Positions 23,951 to 35,637 of a DNA stretch of 64,000 nucleotides are shown one piece after another. This DNA comes from Daedaleopsis sinensis (Eukaryota > Basidiomycota > Agaricomycetes > Polyporales > Polyporaceae), in the NCBI GenBank assembly GCA_033807695.1, contig CM066301.1, forward strand, positions 620,001 through 684,000, read 5' to 3'. Position numbers and translations under genes: made by a program. Within the stretch, counting starts at the first letter, position 1, and each line of letters begins with the position of its first letter. Under the pieces are notes generated by a model that ran no database searches, was not told where the DNA came from, and saw only the letters and a list, made by a program, of their open reading frames with translations.

Positions 23951-24151
23951 GGGTGGAGGAGTCAGAGCACGAAGGGGGAGGGAGGCGGCCCACCCCACGT
24001 TCGAGGTCGCGGCGCCATGTGCGGGCGAGCGCGACGGTGACGTCGACGCGCCAGAACAGGTACACACAGTGCATGTGTCCGGTGAGCTCCCCTCCCCTCA
24101 TACTCACCAGATCGTTTCTAGGACCCCGCCGTACTCCGCCACTCGTGCCAG

Positions 24152-24783
24152 CGCCCTCTCGAGCCAATCCTCGCCCGCCACCTTGCCCGACTTCAAGCTT
24201 CATGCCCCAACCTCCACTCCGTTTTCCCTTTTCGCCTCTCCCTCCCAGTTCCCACATGCGCACCCACTTCGAGGTCCGTCCCTTTCGCCCTCTCCCTGGC
24301 TTGTCGCCAACCCTGACGCTTCCCGGCGCGCGCCTCTCGTCGCACTGCGCGAACTCGTCGCCCGTCGCACGGCGAGCATTTCACGCCAACTCACGCCAGT
24401 TTCCAGGTAAGTCGCGCCTCGTGTTCAGACCACGGAGCACATGCACGACGCCGACCCCGCCATTCAGCACGCATCTGGCCCTCTCCGTGCACCGACGGGC
24501 GCGATCTGTCCTCCAGCAGGGCGGGAATCGCGTCCCGCGTCCCGCTCGCCCGTACTCGCCGAGAAAGCGCGGCGACAAACTGCATACGGCGACGCAAGAC
24601 GCGCCGAACGCGTCTCGCCCCTGGGGAACGAGCATGAGGTGCCCGTTGGGCCAGTGCGTAATGCGCGCCGACCGCCGCGCGGCACGTGAGATTGCACTCT
24701 GGCACGCGCTGCCCCGCCCGCGCGGCGGCCTGCGTCGACTCCCGGGGTGCTTGAGCACCTACGAGGGCCGTCCGTTCGTTTGA
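24152..24783 (+). CDS. Conserved spacer gene exons, copy 1 (5' end not found)
   Basis: Exon b (24,152-24,406, 255 nt) follows an acceptor (GTGCCAG) and ends at VS before GTAAGTCGC. Exon c (24,468-24,783, 316 nt) starts after CCATTCAG and ends at TYEGRPFV-stop. Joined, they give about 190 residues in one frame. All four units keep exactly 255 and 316 nt, while the intron upstream of exon b varies in length. The product is Arg/Pro/Ser-rich with no domain I know. The 5' exon may end at TSTRQN before GTACACAC (about 24,059), which would be in phase. Confidence 0.45.
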
Positions 24784-25014
24784 ACGCGATCCGACGACGG
24801 TCGAATGTTCGTCAAAACGGTCGTTTTCATAGGTCGCGCGCGGCCGCTCCGCCGCGCTACCGCGTTCTGCCCCGCCGCCGCCCGCCGTCTTCCCGGTGCA
24901 GCGCATCTGGACGTGCACGAACGAGTGCTCGGGTGTGTGCGATCACGGCGGGGCACGCGTCGGCACGGTGCCAGTGGAATCGGCGGAACGGCGCGGTGCG
25001 CGGTGCGCGTGACC

Positions 25015-25290
25015 GCGATATCTCGCCCGAATCCCGCCCGAGCGCGTGCTGATCATACCCACAGGCTCAGCTGAACGTTTCCCGTCGGACGCGCCCGCTC
25101 TCGCGCCGATCCGAAGAGGCTGAGAAATCGCACATTTTCGCGATTTCATGGGCGGCGGACATTGGGCCCGCGATTTCTCGCCCAGTTCTCGTCCGGGCGC
25201 GTGCTAATCATACCCACAGGCTCCGTTGCACGTTCGCCGTTGAACGCGCCCGCTCTCGCGCCGATCCGAAGAGGCTGAAAAAACCGTCGT
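25015..25290. repeat. 155 bp minisatellite, two copies (unit 1)
   Basis: Units start at GCGATATCTCGCCC (25,015) and GCGATTTCTCGCCC (25,170). Each carries GCGTGCTRATCATACCCACAG, CGCCCGCTCTCGCGCC and GATCCGAAGAGGCTGA. The CTRAT...CCCACAG block looks like an intron branch point and acceptor. Confidence 0.85.
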
Positions 25291-26939
25291 TGCCATTTGT
25301 GTGATTTCATGAATGTCACTCGGACACGTCGGTGTCGCCGGCGCCCTGCGCGACTGGGCCTGTATCGCCGCGCCGCGCCGCGTGTCACGACGGTGAGAAC
25401 ATGTGCGTGCAGAGGACGGCGTCGCCGCGTCGGCGCCGGTTCATTGCAGGACAACGGTGTTCGAGAATACGGTCGCGTCCGCATGGTGAGTTGCGCATCC
25501 CGCTGTTACCGTCCGTGCGTCGGCTGACAGACTCGTGAGGTCTTGAGCACAGCGCGGCCGATGTCCAGCGGCCCTCCCAGGGAGCTGCGGACGCCCGGCA
25601 TGAGGTCGCAGCCACCGACGTGCGCGTGCACGACGGTGCACTGCTGCAGACCCGGCCTCGCGGCGGCGTGGAACGTGCGCGGACTCGGACGGCGACTCGC
25701 GATCGCCGCCTCCCGGGCGCAGGGACAACCCCGAAGCGACACCGGGACTCTGGCGCACCAGTACACTGTGCAACGTGTACTTATCGAATTGTGCAGGGCC
25801 GTCCGGTGCTTCCAAGCATCGTAAGAAGATCACACCTCAAGATACGGTGTCTTGGCAACTTGAACTCGCGCTCAGCGGGGTGTCTAGAGAGGTAGGCTCA
25901 TTGTATGTATGTACTATCTACCCCAATACAAGTGCTACACCCCTGGCTGTGACTGGGAGACACTCTGGACAACAATCCAACTCTCGAGGGAGCAGGGCAG
26001 CAGGGGACGGACACGGCGGCGAGTGACGTCGCGCACGAAGCTCGTACCTCGGAATCGTCGATCTGGCGTGCCTCACGCACGCGCACAGCGCTCGCCTTCC
26101 TCCTCCCGCCCGAGCCCGTCCGCTCGGTTTGCAGACAGGGTCCGGGCGCGTGCACGGAGATCGAATCTCGACGCATCGTCGAGTTCGCCGGCGGGGGGGA
26201 TCTGAATCGGGGGCAGCCCGGCGTCCTGGGTTCCCACTGAGCTGGACGAGGGCGCCCCGAACAAGGACGGCTTCGAGCGCGGGGACTCGGAGTTTCCCCC
26301 GAGCTGCCCCGAGTCGCTCGAGACCGTCGCCCTGGGCGCGATGGCGGGCTGCCGGGAACTTTAATAGTCTCGCAACCTCTCCCCGCTTTGCGCGCACGCC
26401 GGAGCGCTGACTGGCAGGTGCGCATCTCTTCAGGTGTGTTTTCTTGCGGTCCGAACGTCTGTGATTCCGGCGTGAGGGTATGTACATGCTCAGGACACAT
26501 CATACTCGAGCTGCAAGTACGTTCGCTGCAGGGAGGAGATGGTGAGTTAACATGGAAACTTCCATTCATGCTGTTCAGGAGCTCGCTAACTACTCCGTTT
26601 CGCAATTTTCGCAGTGCCTGGTGACATGAGCTGCAGACCGCATGGTGCCTACGCTTCGCTGCGCCGTCCAAGTGATTTCTGAGCAGGTCTCTGACTTTTT
26701 CTGGTTCATTTCCTCGTTCACAAAGTTCAAGGGGACTTAGCGCTCTTCCTGACGACTTTGCGGGCATCGCCGTGCAAGGCTGGCGCTGCCGGTCGGCGAG
26801 GTTAACACCTCCGGCTGGAGAGCGCTCGCGAGTGCGCTCGGACGGCCGGCCCTCAAAGGCAGACATTGAGTCCCGCCGCCCCCGCTCACGCCCCCGCCCC
26901 CGCCCCCGCCCGTTCCACCCAGTGTCTCCCGTTCTCGCC
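25291..26939 (+). other. Spacer sequence without a confident gene, unit 1
   Basis: Intron-like segments are visible: GTGAGTTGC (25,486) to CGGCTGACAG (25,528), and GTGAGTTAAC (26,541) to TTTTCGCAG (26,614). Frames between them are open on both strands and conserved between units, but I could not decide strand or start. Equivalent sequence: 32,960-34,581, 40,530-42,140 and 45,590-47,228. Confidence 0.35.
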
Positions 26940-27779
26940 ATGCCGTTCGCTCTCAACCCATTTGCGCCGCTCGCACTGCCTCTACCTCTGCTGCCGCTGT
27001 CGACTCCCATGCACCGCGCCGGCGCCGAGAACGACAACTCGGATGTCTCTAAGTTCAGTGAGTACCAGTCACTTTCGCTTTACCTCTGTCTTTCGAGCTC
27101 GACGGCTGAGGCGGCGACCCGAATGCCAGTCTCGAAGACCGGGAGCGGGGATGTGTGGATGGGCTGGACACCGCCGGCCGCTGAATCTCAGGGCGCGGGC
27201 GGGTGGAAGGACTCGGAGCGCGTCTTCGAGCTCGGCGAGCCCTCGAGCTCGGAAGTCGCGATGCAGGAGTCGGATGGGCCGGCGGATTTCACACGGTCGC
27301 GCGCGCACGTCGACGCCGACTTCTACCGCACGCCCGAGGTCGCGTACGATCTCAATCTCGATCTCGCGCTCAATGGGCCCGACACAGCGGGCCCGTCCTC
27401 ATCCTCGTTCTCGTCCTCCCTCCTCGTCCTCCCCGGCAACGCGGAGTGGATCCAGAGCCCGGCGACGCTCGAGCCGTTCCGCGCGCGGAACATCGCCGCA
27501 GACCCGGGCCCGGACCCGGCGACAGACGCAGACGCGGAGGCTGAGAGCATGCCGCGCCGCCGGCCGCGCAAGCAGCGCATGGACATCAAGAAGGCGCGCG
27601 CGCGCCCGGTGAGCAATCCACACGGGCTGCCGCTCAAACGCGCGCGGCCGGGCGTGAAGTCGAGGGCGTGGGTCGTCGATTCGGACTCGGACTCGGAGGC
27701 GGAGGGCGGAGGGCCGGCGTGGAAGCGTCGCAGGACGCTGTTGGTCGACGACCGGCTGGACTTCTTCATGCAGTTGTAG
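26940..27779 (+). CDS. Amplified nuclear-type protein, copy 1 (255 aa)
   Basis: Exon 1 is 26,940-27,057 and exon 2 is 27,130-27,779, separated by a 72 nt intron (GTGAGT...GCCAG). The product starts MPFALNPFAPLALPLPLLPL, has an acidic Ser-rich middle, and ends in basic clusters (PRRRPRKQRMDIKKARARP, LKRARPGVK, WKRRRTLL) separated by DSDSDSEAE, suggesting nuclear location. No domain recognised. The intron is supported by copy 2, where intron length and exon 1 both change yet the frame stays intact. No start upstream is needed. Confidence 0.7.
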   Translation: MPFALNPFAPLALPLPLLPLSTPMHRAGAENDNSDVSKFSEYQSLSLYLCLSSSTAEAATRMPVSKTGSGDVWMGWTPPAAESQGAGGWKDSERVFELGEPSSSEVAMQESDGPADFTRSRAHVDADFYRTPEVAYDLNLDLALNGPDTAGPSSSSFSSSLLVLPGNAEWIQSPATLEPFRARNIAADPGPDPATDADAEAESMPRRRPRKQRMDIKKARARPVSNPHGLPLKRARPGVKSRAWVVDSDSDSEAEGGGPAWKRRRTLLVDDRLDFFMQL

Positions 27780-28007
27780 TGAGCTCGTCGAGGAGCTGTT
27801 CTTGGATGTATATACTCAAATAGCACATGCATCGTCGTCGCGAATGTACAACTTGTCATCTTGGAGCACTCAAACAATCCCCACCTCGCGTGTGAAATCA
27901 ACCGTGTGTGAACGAATGCCCACGCGGCAGGCCCACCATGTAGCGATCAAGTCCTGGGTCCGATTTATGACCCGGGATTCACTCTATCTTCCTACTTATT
28001 TCTCCTT

Positions 28008-29504
28008 TCATACGCACTCCTCATCAATTGTTTCTCCTTGTAGAAACGGCACTTTATATTCTGCTGTCCTACCTACAGTACATGCATGCAAGCCCTGCAC
28101 CTCCCGCCCGGGCTCACGACTACTACGGCTCAGAAGGCGGCACAGCGAGGTACCGTCACAGACCCCGTTCCCGTCTGTGCCGACACACACGCCATTGAAC
28201 ATGTACTTTCCCGCACCGCAGATGATGCAATCGTTAGACGTCGATCCGGTGCAAGTCTGGCACAGAGGCGAGCACGGCTGGCAGGTCGCGCCGGAGCTGA
28301 AGCTGCCGTCAGGACAGACGGTGCCCGTCGAGGTCGTCGACTGGCTGGCGAAGCAGCTCGTGCGGTCGTTGGCATTCTGGGTGAGTCCCGATTGGCAGGT
28401 GATGCAAGCCCCACTTCCGTCAGCGCACTTCGTGCACCCAAGGTGACAAACTAGATGTACGCGGTGCTGTCAGCCCACTGATTCACATGTAGGGAGATAC
28501 GACGTACCTTCGCAGTTCTCCTCGGAGTTGAGGAAGAAGCCGTCGGAGCACTTCGCGCACGCAGTGCCGTTAGTGCCAGTCGTCCACCCCGGGAGGCAGG
28601 TGCATTGGCCGTCGGACCCGCAGTTCCCGTTCTGGCAGTTGCACGAGGAGGGCAGGTTCTTGATCACCGGCGCGAGACACCTGCCCGTGCCGGTCATGCC
28701 GTCGTCGCAGGACGCACAGTCCGCGGGGCATTGCTGGCACGTCGGACCAAAGAAGCCCGGGGCACAGGTCTCGCAGGAGGTCCCGTTGAAGCCCTGCGGG
28801 CAGACGCACGTCCCTGATGCGGAACACACGCCGGCCCCAGCACAGGGAGGGGAGCACGCGGAGGACTGTATGTCGAGCAGTTGTGAAAGACCGGACGCGC
28901 CTGACGGTAGCTGCGAGACGTCGGGAACGCTGTCCCAGAAGATGACCCGGTCGTTCGACGAGCCCGAGGAGATCGCAGCCCAGACGTCTGCAGAGATTGC
29001 AAGAGAACCGGGGGAAATCTGGGTTGTGGTGTTCGAGGGCGTGCTGGGGAGCTGCGTGAAGCTGGCCTGGCCGGAGTACTTGGACTGGGGGTAGACGGCA
29101 ACGCCAGGCTGAAGAGCGAGGTTCATGGGGAGCGAGACATTGCCTTCAAAGCCGGGAGACAGGGAAAGCGAGGCACTTGAGGACGTGAGGGTGTTGTGGA
29201 GAAGGGCGGGGTCGGACGTGGACGTGTATTGCCCCGGCAAGAGAAGGAGGCTTGTCGCAGCGCCAGACGCAGATATTGTCGCGCCGACTGAGAGCTCTTA
29301 GCGGAAGGACTGGGGTTGGAGAGAGAGAGAAACGCACTGGTAGTGTTGGTGTACCCTTCGAGGCATTGTCCTGCAACGCAGATTACAGTTGGAGAAGATT
29401 GTGCGGCTACAGAACGTATAAGCCGGCGTTGTAGTGGGCACGAAGTGATACTCACCAAAGGATGCGCCGAAAAGGAAGGAAGTGATGAAAACACTCGACA
29501 GCAT
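28008..29504 (-). CDS. Truncated receptor-like protein, copy B (no membrane anchor)
   Basis: Exons 29,504-29,456, 29,406-29,338, 29,287-28,508 and 28,450-28,008 close to 446 residues. The first three exons match intact copy A in length. In exon 4 homology to copy A ends at residues GVCDGTSL (near 28,148). The frame then reads a new tail of about 45 residues (starting CRLLSRSSREPGREV) to a stop at 28,008. It lacks the later Cys-rich modules, the membrane span and the cytosolic tail, so it would be secreted if expressed. The upstream promoter-like region is conserved with copy A. Confidence 0.65.
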
Positions 29505-31657
29505 GTCGAGTCGTCTAGTCGTGGTAGAGAGTGAGGAGGAGGAAGGAGGGAGAGAGACAGCGAGCGTGACCTGAAAAGGCCATCGGCTCTTCAGATTGCC
29601 ATGGTTTCATTGTCTCGGGCTCGAATTGTCGGCGCCGGGGCCTCCCATTGTCAATTGTCCTCGGAAGGAGGACGTCCATTGTTCGCATAGACGCCCGGAG
29701 TCTATTCCGGTGAACAACGCCGCAGCGTTTCCAAATACAGACAAACACCGACGCGCTCTGGGACGCTGCCCTGATGTCATCGCACGCCGGGCGACGACAG
29801 GCAGCGTACGCTCAGCTGCAACACCGGCCTTGTTGGACCGCGCAGGCCACTCACGACGTCGACGTCGAGCTGTGTGCTATTCATAGCCGATCGCCCCTCC
29901 CTCTCTTCCGCGCACACTCGCTCTACGCTCAGCGCACCTGCATGCATCTGCCCCGCCCTCTGAATCGCATCCCGCACTCACCACCGTTCGTGCACTCGTG
30001 AGCCAATGTCCGCAGCGACTCCGTCCCTGTAGACGCCCGCCCTTCTGTCTTTCCGACTCTCGTCCGTCCACCCTGCTCGTACGCTCGTCCACCGCATCTC
30101 ATCCGCGTCCATTCCGAATGCGTCCAAACCGTGGTATGCACCAATCGCTTTCGCATGTGTGCAAGCAGCAATCCTGACATGTTGATAGTCTTTGCATTCA
30201 GTGAAAACAACTCGTACTCCACCGCACAACAGGCAGCATTCAACTGGATGCTCGACGTCTAGCACGACACAGTCCGACCTCCGCTTCTAGGAGCTGTACT
30301 CGACTCCGCGCGTTTAGACACAAGACTCACCAACGTAAGTACTGTATTCAGTTTCCGGCACGACTCGTCAACGACTCCCCTTCAAATGACGGTCAATACC
30401 CCCTATCCGCTCTCAATCCTTCCACACGATCGTCTCTTCGCCGCCGTCATCCGATAGCCCAGGACGGCCGCAGAGCCTACCCGCCGCCTCCGCGTCCATC
30501 CCGACGTCGACTACTCCCCCAAGAACCTGCACCTCCGTCGCTTACCCAGCCCATGCAATGCCCGCCCCCGACGACTCGGACGCTCCCGGTCATCCCGACG
30601 ACGGCGCGTTGCGCGGGCATGGGAGACGCGACGTGGGGGGCGCGAACTCGCCGGGCGCGGTGAGCGTGGTGGCGGCGAGCGGGTAAGCTGGCGCGGTGAC
30701 GAGACGGGCGACCGTGTTGCCAGTGTGCAGCACAGAGGTGTCGTACGCAAGGCACGCGGGAGGGAGCAGATGAGGGCGGAGGCTGAGTTCGAGTCGGCGT
30801 GCGTGCGCTGCAGGGAGGCGAGCCGGCCAGCGTGGAAGGCGAGCGAGATCGGAGGTGAGTGCGAAAGAGTTAGAGCAGGAGACGGCTCTTTCCTCAACTC
30901 CTTCGTCTCCGTGTAGATACAAGACCCTGCAAGGTAAGTACTGCATGCAGTCTGCGGCACCACTGGCACTCGCCAACTGCTCGCCTTCAGATCCCGTTCA
31001 AGATCTTTCCCAATCCGCTCACCCACCGCCTGTCCGCCTTCTCCCGGCCATCCGACAGCCCAGGGCGGCCGCACAGAATGTACACGCCGCCCCAACCGCC
31101 GCCTCCGCGTTCGTCTTGACTCCACCGCTCCCCAACAACCTGCACTTCCGCAGCTCTGTCGTCGCCCACGCAATGCCGCACCCCCGAGGATTCGGACGCT
31201 CCCGTTCATCCCGACGACAGCGCGTTGCGCGGACGCGCGTGGAGACGCGACGTGGGGGGCGCGAGCTGGCCGGGCCCGATGAGCGCGATGGCGGCGAGCG
31301 GGTACGCTGGCGCGCCGGTGAAACATGGAGATGGGCGAGCGTATGGCAGCAAAGGGGTGTGGTACGCCGAGCTCGGCGGGAGGGAGCGGCTGATGGCAGT
31401 GGCGGAGGATGCGAGCGTGTGCTGGGGGGAGGCGAGACGAGCGAGATCCGGAGGTGAGGGTGGAGGAGTCAGAGCACGAAGGGGGAGGGAGGCGGCCCAC
31501 CCCACGTTCGAGGTCGCGGCGCCATGCGCGGGCGAGCGCGACGGTGACGTCGACGCGCCAGAACAGGTACACACAATGCATGTGTCCGGTGAGCTCCCCT
31601 CCCCTCATGCTCACCAGATCGTTTCTAGGACCCCCGCCGTTCTCCGCCTTTCGTCAG
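29505..31657. other. Spacer of unit 2, degenerate spacer-gene exons
   Basis: Aligns with 21,735-24,151. The MTRTRPP exon is deleted or broken near 30,205-30,330. Two degenerate copies of the PWTA-type exon remain (around 30,450-30,690 and 31,050-31,440). No intact gene seen. Confidence 0.5.
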
Positions 31658-32289
31658 CACCCTCTCGAGCCAATCCGCGCCCGCCACCTTGCCCGGCCTC
31701 AAGCTTCATGCCCCAACCTCCACTCCGTTCTCCCTTTTCGCCTCTCCCTCCCAGTTCCCACATGCGCACACACATCGAGGTCCGTCCCTTTCGCCCTCTC
31801 CCTGGCTCGTCGCCAACCCTGACGCTTCCCGGCGCGCGCCTCTCGTCGCACTGCGCGAACTCGTCGCCCATCGCGCGGCGACCATTTCACGCCAACTCAC
31901 GCCAGTTTCCAGGTAAGTCGCGCCTCGTGTTCAGACCACGGAGCACATGCACGACGCCGACCCCGCCATTCAGCACACATCTGGCCCTCTCCGTGCACCG
32001 ACGGGCGCGATCTGTCCTCCAGCAGGGCGGGAATCGCGTCCCGCGTCCCGCTCGCCCGTACTCGCCGAACCTGCGCGGCGACGTACCGCATGCGACCATG
32101 CAAGACGCGCCGAACGCGTCTCGCCCATGGGGAGCGAGCGCGAGGTGCCCGTTGGGCCAGTGCGTAATGCGCGCCGACCGCCGCGCGGCACGTGAGATTG
32201 CACTCTGGCACGCGCTGCCCCGCCCGCGCGGCGGCCTGCGTCGACTCCCGGGGTGCTTGATCACCTACGAGGGCCGTCCGTTCGTTTGA
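31658..32289 (+). CDS. Conserved spacer gene exons, copy 2 (5' end not found)
   Basis: Exon b 31,658-31,912 (255 nt) and exon c 31,974-32,289 (316 nt), same frame and lengths as copy 1. Exon c differs by substitutions without indels (YSPNLRGDVPHATMQ against YSPRKRGDKLHTATQ in copy 1). The segment upstream of exon b differs in length from copy 1, as expected for an intron. Confidence 0.45.
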
Positions 32290-32520
32290 ACGCGATCTGA
32301 AGAGGGTTGAAACTGCGTCAAATCGGTCGTTTTCATAGGTCGCGCGCGGCCGCTCCACCGCGCTCTCGCCTTCTGCCCCGCTGCCGCCCGCCGTCTTCCC
32401 GGTGCAGCACATCGGGACGTGCACGAACGAGTGCTCGGGTGTGTGCGATCACGGCGGGGCACACGTCGGCACGGTGCCAGTGGAATCGGCGGAACGGCGC
32501 GGTGCGCGGTGCGCGTGACC

Positions 32521-32960
32521 GCGATATCTCGCCCGAATCCCGCCCGAGCGCGTGCTGATCATACCCACAGGCTCAGCTGAACGTTTCCCGTCGGACGCGC
32601 CCGCTCTCGCGCCGATCCGAAGAGGCTGAGAAATCGCACATTTTCGCGATTTCATGGGCGGCGGACATTGGGTCCGCGATTTCTCGCCCAGTTCTCGTGC
32701 GGGCGCGTGCTAATGATACCCACAGGTTCCGTTGCACGTTTGCCGTTGAACGCGCCCGCTCTCGTGCCGATCCGAAGAGACTGAAAAATGGTCTATTTTC
32801 GTGATTTCATGGGCGGTGGACATTGGGTCCGCGATTTCTCGCCCAGTTCTCGTGCGGGCGCGTGCTAATCATACCCACAGGTTCTATTGCACGTTCGCCG
32901 TTGAACGCGCCCGCTCTCGCGCCAATCCGAAGAGGCTGAAAAAACCGCCATTGCCATGCG
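32521..32960. repeat. 155 bp minisatellite, three copies (unit 2)
   Basis: Units start at 32,521, 32,676 and 32,831, an exact 155 bp period. Units 1, 3 and 4 of the array have only two, so copy number changed after the large duplication. Confidence 0.85.
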
Positions 32961-34581
32961 CGTGATTTCCATGAATGTCAGACTCGGACACGTCGGTGTC
33001 GCCGGCGCCCTGCGCGACTGGGCTTGTATCGCCGCGCCGCACCGCGTGTCACGACGGCGAGAACGTGTGCGTTGGAGCACGGCGGCGGCGCAGGTTCATC
33101 GCAGGACAACGGCATTCGAGAATACGGCCGCGTCCGCACCATGGTGAGTTGCCCATCTCGCCGTTACCGTCCGTGCGCCGGCTGACAGACTCGTGAGGTC
33201 TTGAGCACAGCGCGGCCGATGTCCAGCGGCCCTCCCAGGGAGCTGCGGACGCCCGGCATGAAGTCGCAGCCACCGACGTGCGCGTGCACGACGGCGCACT
33301 GCTGCAGACCCGGCCCCGCGGCGGCGTGGAACGTGCGCGGACTCGGACGGCGACACGCGATCGCCGCCTCCCGGGCGCAGGGACAACCCCGAAGCGACAC
33401 CGGGACTCTGGCGCACCAGTGCACCGTGTAACGTGTACTTATCGAATTGTGCAGGGCCGTTTGACGCTTCCAAGCATCGTAAGAAGATCACACCTTAAGA
33501 TACCGTACTCGCGCTCAGCGGGGTGTCTAGAGAGGTAGGTTCATTGTATGTATGTACTATCTACCCCAATACAAGTGCTACACCCCTGGCTGTGACTGGG
33601 AGACACTCTGGACAACAATCCAACTCTCGAGGGAGCAGGGCAGCAGGGGACGGACACGGCGGCGAGTGACGTCGCGCACGAAGCTCGTACCTCGGAATCG
33701 TCGATCTCGCGTGCCTCACGCACGCGCACAGCGCTCGCCTTCCTCCTCCCGCCCGAGCCCGTCCGCTCGGTTTGCAGACAGGGTCCGGGCGCGTGCACGG
33801 AGATCGAATCTCGACGCATCGTCGAGTTCGCCGGCGGGGGGGATCTGAATCGGGGGCAGCCCGGCGTCCGGGGTTCCCACTGAGCTGGACGAGGGCGCCC
33901 CGAACAAGGACGGCTTCGAGCGCGGGGACTCGGACTCTCCCCCGAGCTGCTCCGAGTCGCTCGAGACCGTCGCCCTGGGCGCGATGGCGGGCGGCCGGGA
34001 ACTTTAATAGTCTCGCAACCTCTCCCCGCTTTGCGCGCACGCCGGAGCGCTGGCTAGCGGGTGCGCATCTCTTTGGCAGGTGTGTTTCCTTACCTTTCGA
34101 ACAGCTGTAATTGTGGCAGGAGGGCGTGTACCACCTCAGGACATGTTCTACTCGAGCTGCAAGTCAGATCACTGCAAGGGAGGAGATGGTGAGTTAACAT
34201 GGAAACTTCCATTCATGCTGTTCACTGTTCAGGAGCTCGCTAACTACTCCGTTTCGCAAATTTCGCAGTGCCTGGTGACATGAGCTGCAGACCGCATGGT
34301 GCGTATGCTTCGCTGCACTGTCAGAGTAGGTCTCTGACTTTTTCTGGTTCATTTCCTCGTTCACAAAGTTCAAGGGGACTTAGCGCTCTTCCTGACGACT
34401 TTGCGGGCATCGCCGTGCAAGGCTGGCGCCGCCGGTCGGCGAGGTTAACACCTCCGGCTGGAGAGCGCTCGCGAGCGCGCTCGGATGGCCGGCCCTCAAA
34501 GGCAGACATTGAGTCCCGCCGCCCACGCTCACGCCCCCGCCCCCGGCCCTCCCGTTCCATCCAGTATCCGCCCTGCTCACC

Positions 34582-35401
34582 ATGCCGTTCGCTCTCAACC
34601 CATTTGCGCCGCTCGCGCTGCCTCTACCGCTGCTGCCGCTGTCGACTCCCATGCTCCGCGCCGACGCCGAGACTTCTAAGTTCAGTGAGTACTATTTCGC
34701 TTCAGCTCTGTCTTTCGAGCCCGACGGCTGAGGCGGCGACCCGAATGCCAGTCTCGAAGACCGGGAGCGGGGATGTGTGGATGGGCTGGACACCGCCGGC
34801 CGCTGAATCTCAGGGCGCGGGCGGGTGGAAGGACTCGGAGCGCGTCTTCGAGTTCGGCGAGTCCTCGAGCTCGGAAGTCGCGATGCAGGAGTCGGATGGG
34901 CCGGTGGATTTCACACGGTCGCGCGCGCACGTCGACGCCGACTTCTACCGCACGCCCGAGGTCGCGTACGATCTCAATCTCGATCTCGCGCTCAATGGGC
35001 CCGACACAGCGGGCCCGTCCTCATCCTTGTTCTCGTCCTCCCTCCTCGTCCTCCCCGGCAACGCGGAGTGGATCCAGAGCCCGGCGACGCTCGAGCCGTT
35101 CCGCGCGCGGAACATCGCCGCAGACCCGGGCCCGGACCCGGCGACAGACGCAGACGGGGAGGCTGAGAGCATGCCGCGCCGCCGGCCGCGCAAGCAGCGC
35201 ATGGACATCAAGAAGGCGCGGGCGCGCCCGGTGAGCAATCCACACGGGCTGCCGCTCAAACGCGCGCGGCCGGGCGTGAAGTCGAGGGCGTGGGTCGTCG
35301 ATTCGGACTCGGACTCGGAGGCGGAGGGCGGAGGGCCCGCGTGGAAGCGTCGCAGGACGCTGTTGGTCGACGACCGGCTGGACTTCTTCATGCAGTTGTA
35401 G
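34582..35401 (+). CDS. Amplified nuclear-type protein, copy 2 (250 aa)
   Basis: Exon 1 34,582-34,684 (103 nt), intron 67 nt, exon 2 34,752-35,401 (650 nt, same as the other copies). Exon 1 lacks 15 nt (five codons, near ENDNSDV) relative to copies 1 and 3. The intron is also 5 nt shorter. Unspliced, the copy would hit an in-frame TGA inside the intron, so splicing is needed to keep the frame. Basic C-terminal clusters and the ending DRLDFFMQL are conserved. Confidence 0.7.
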
Positions 35402-35637
35402 AGACTCGTCGGGCGGCCGTTCTTGGATGTATCTACAGGTCAGATAGCACACACATTGTTGTCGCGAATGTACCACTTGTCATCTTGGAGTACTCGAACA
35501 ATATGAATCCCCACCTCGCGTGTGAAATCAACCGTGTGTGAATGAATGCCCACGCGGCAGGCCCACCATGTAGCGATCAAGTCCTGGGTCCGATTTATGA
35601 CCCGGATTTCACTCTATCTTCCTACTTATTTCTCCTT

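Noticed and set aside
25506..25766. Minus-strand frame with VVHAHVGGCDLMPGVRSSLGG, conserved in all units
   Set aside because: Looks protein-like, but conservation is explained by recent duplication and the complementary frame is open too; strand undecided, so not called as a gene.
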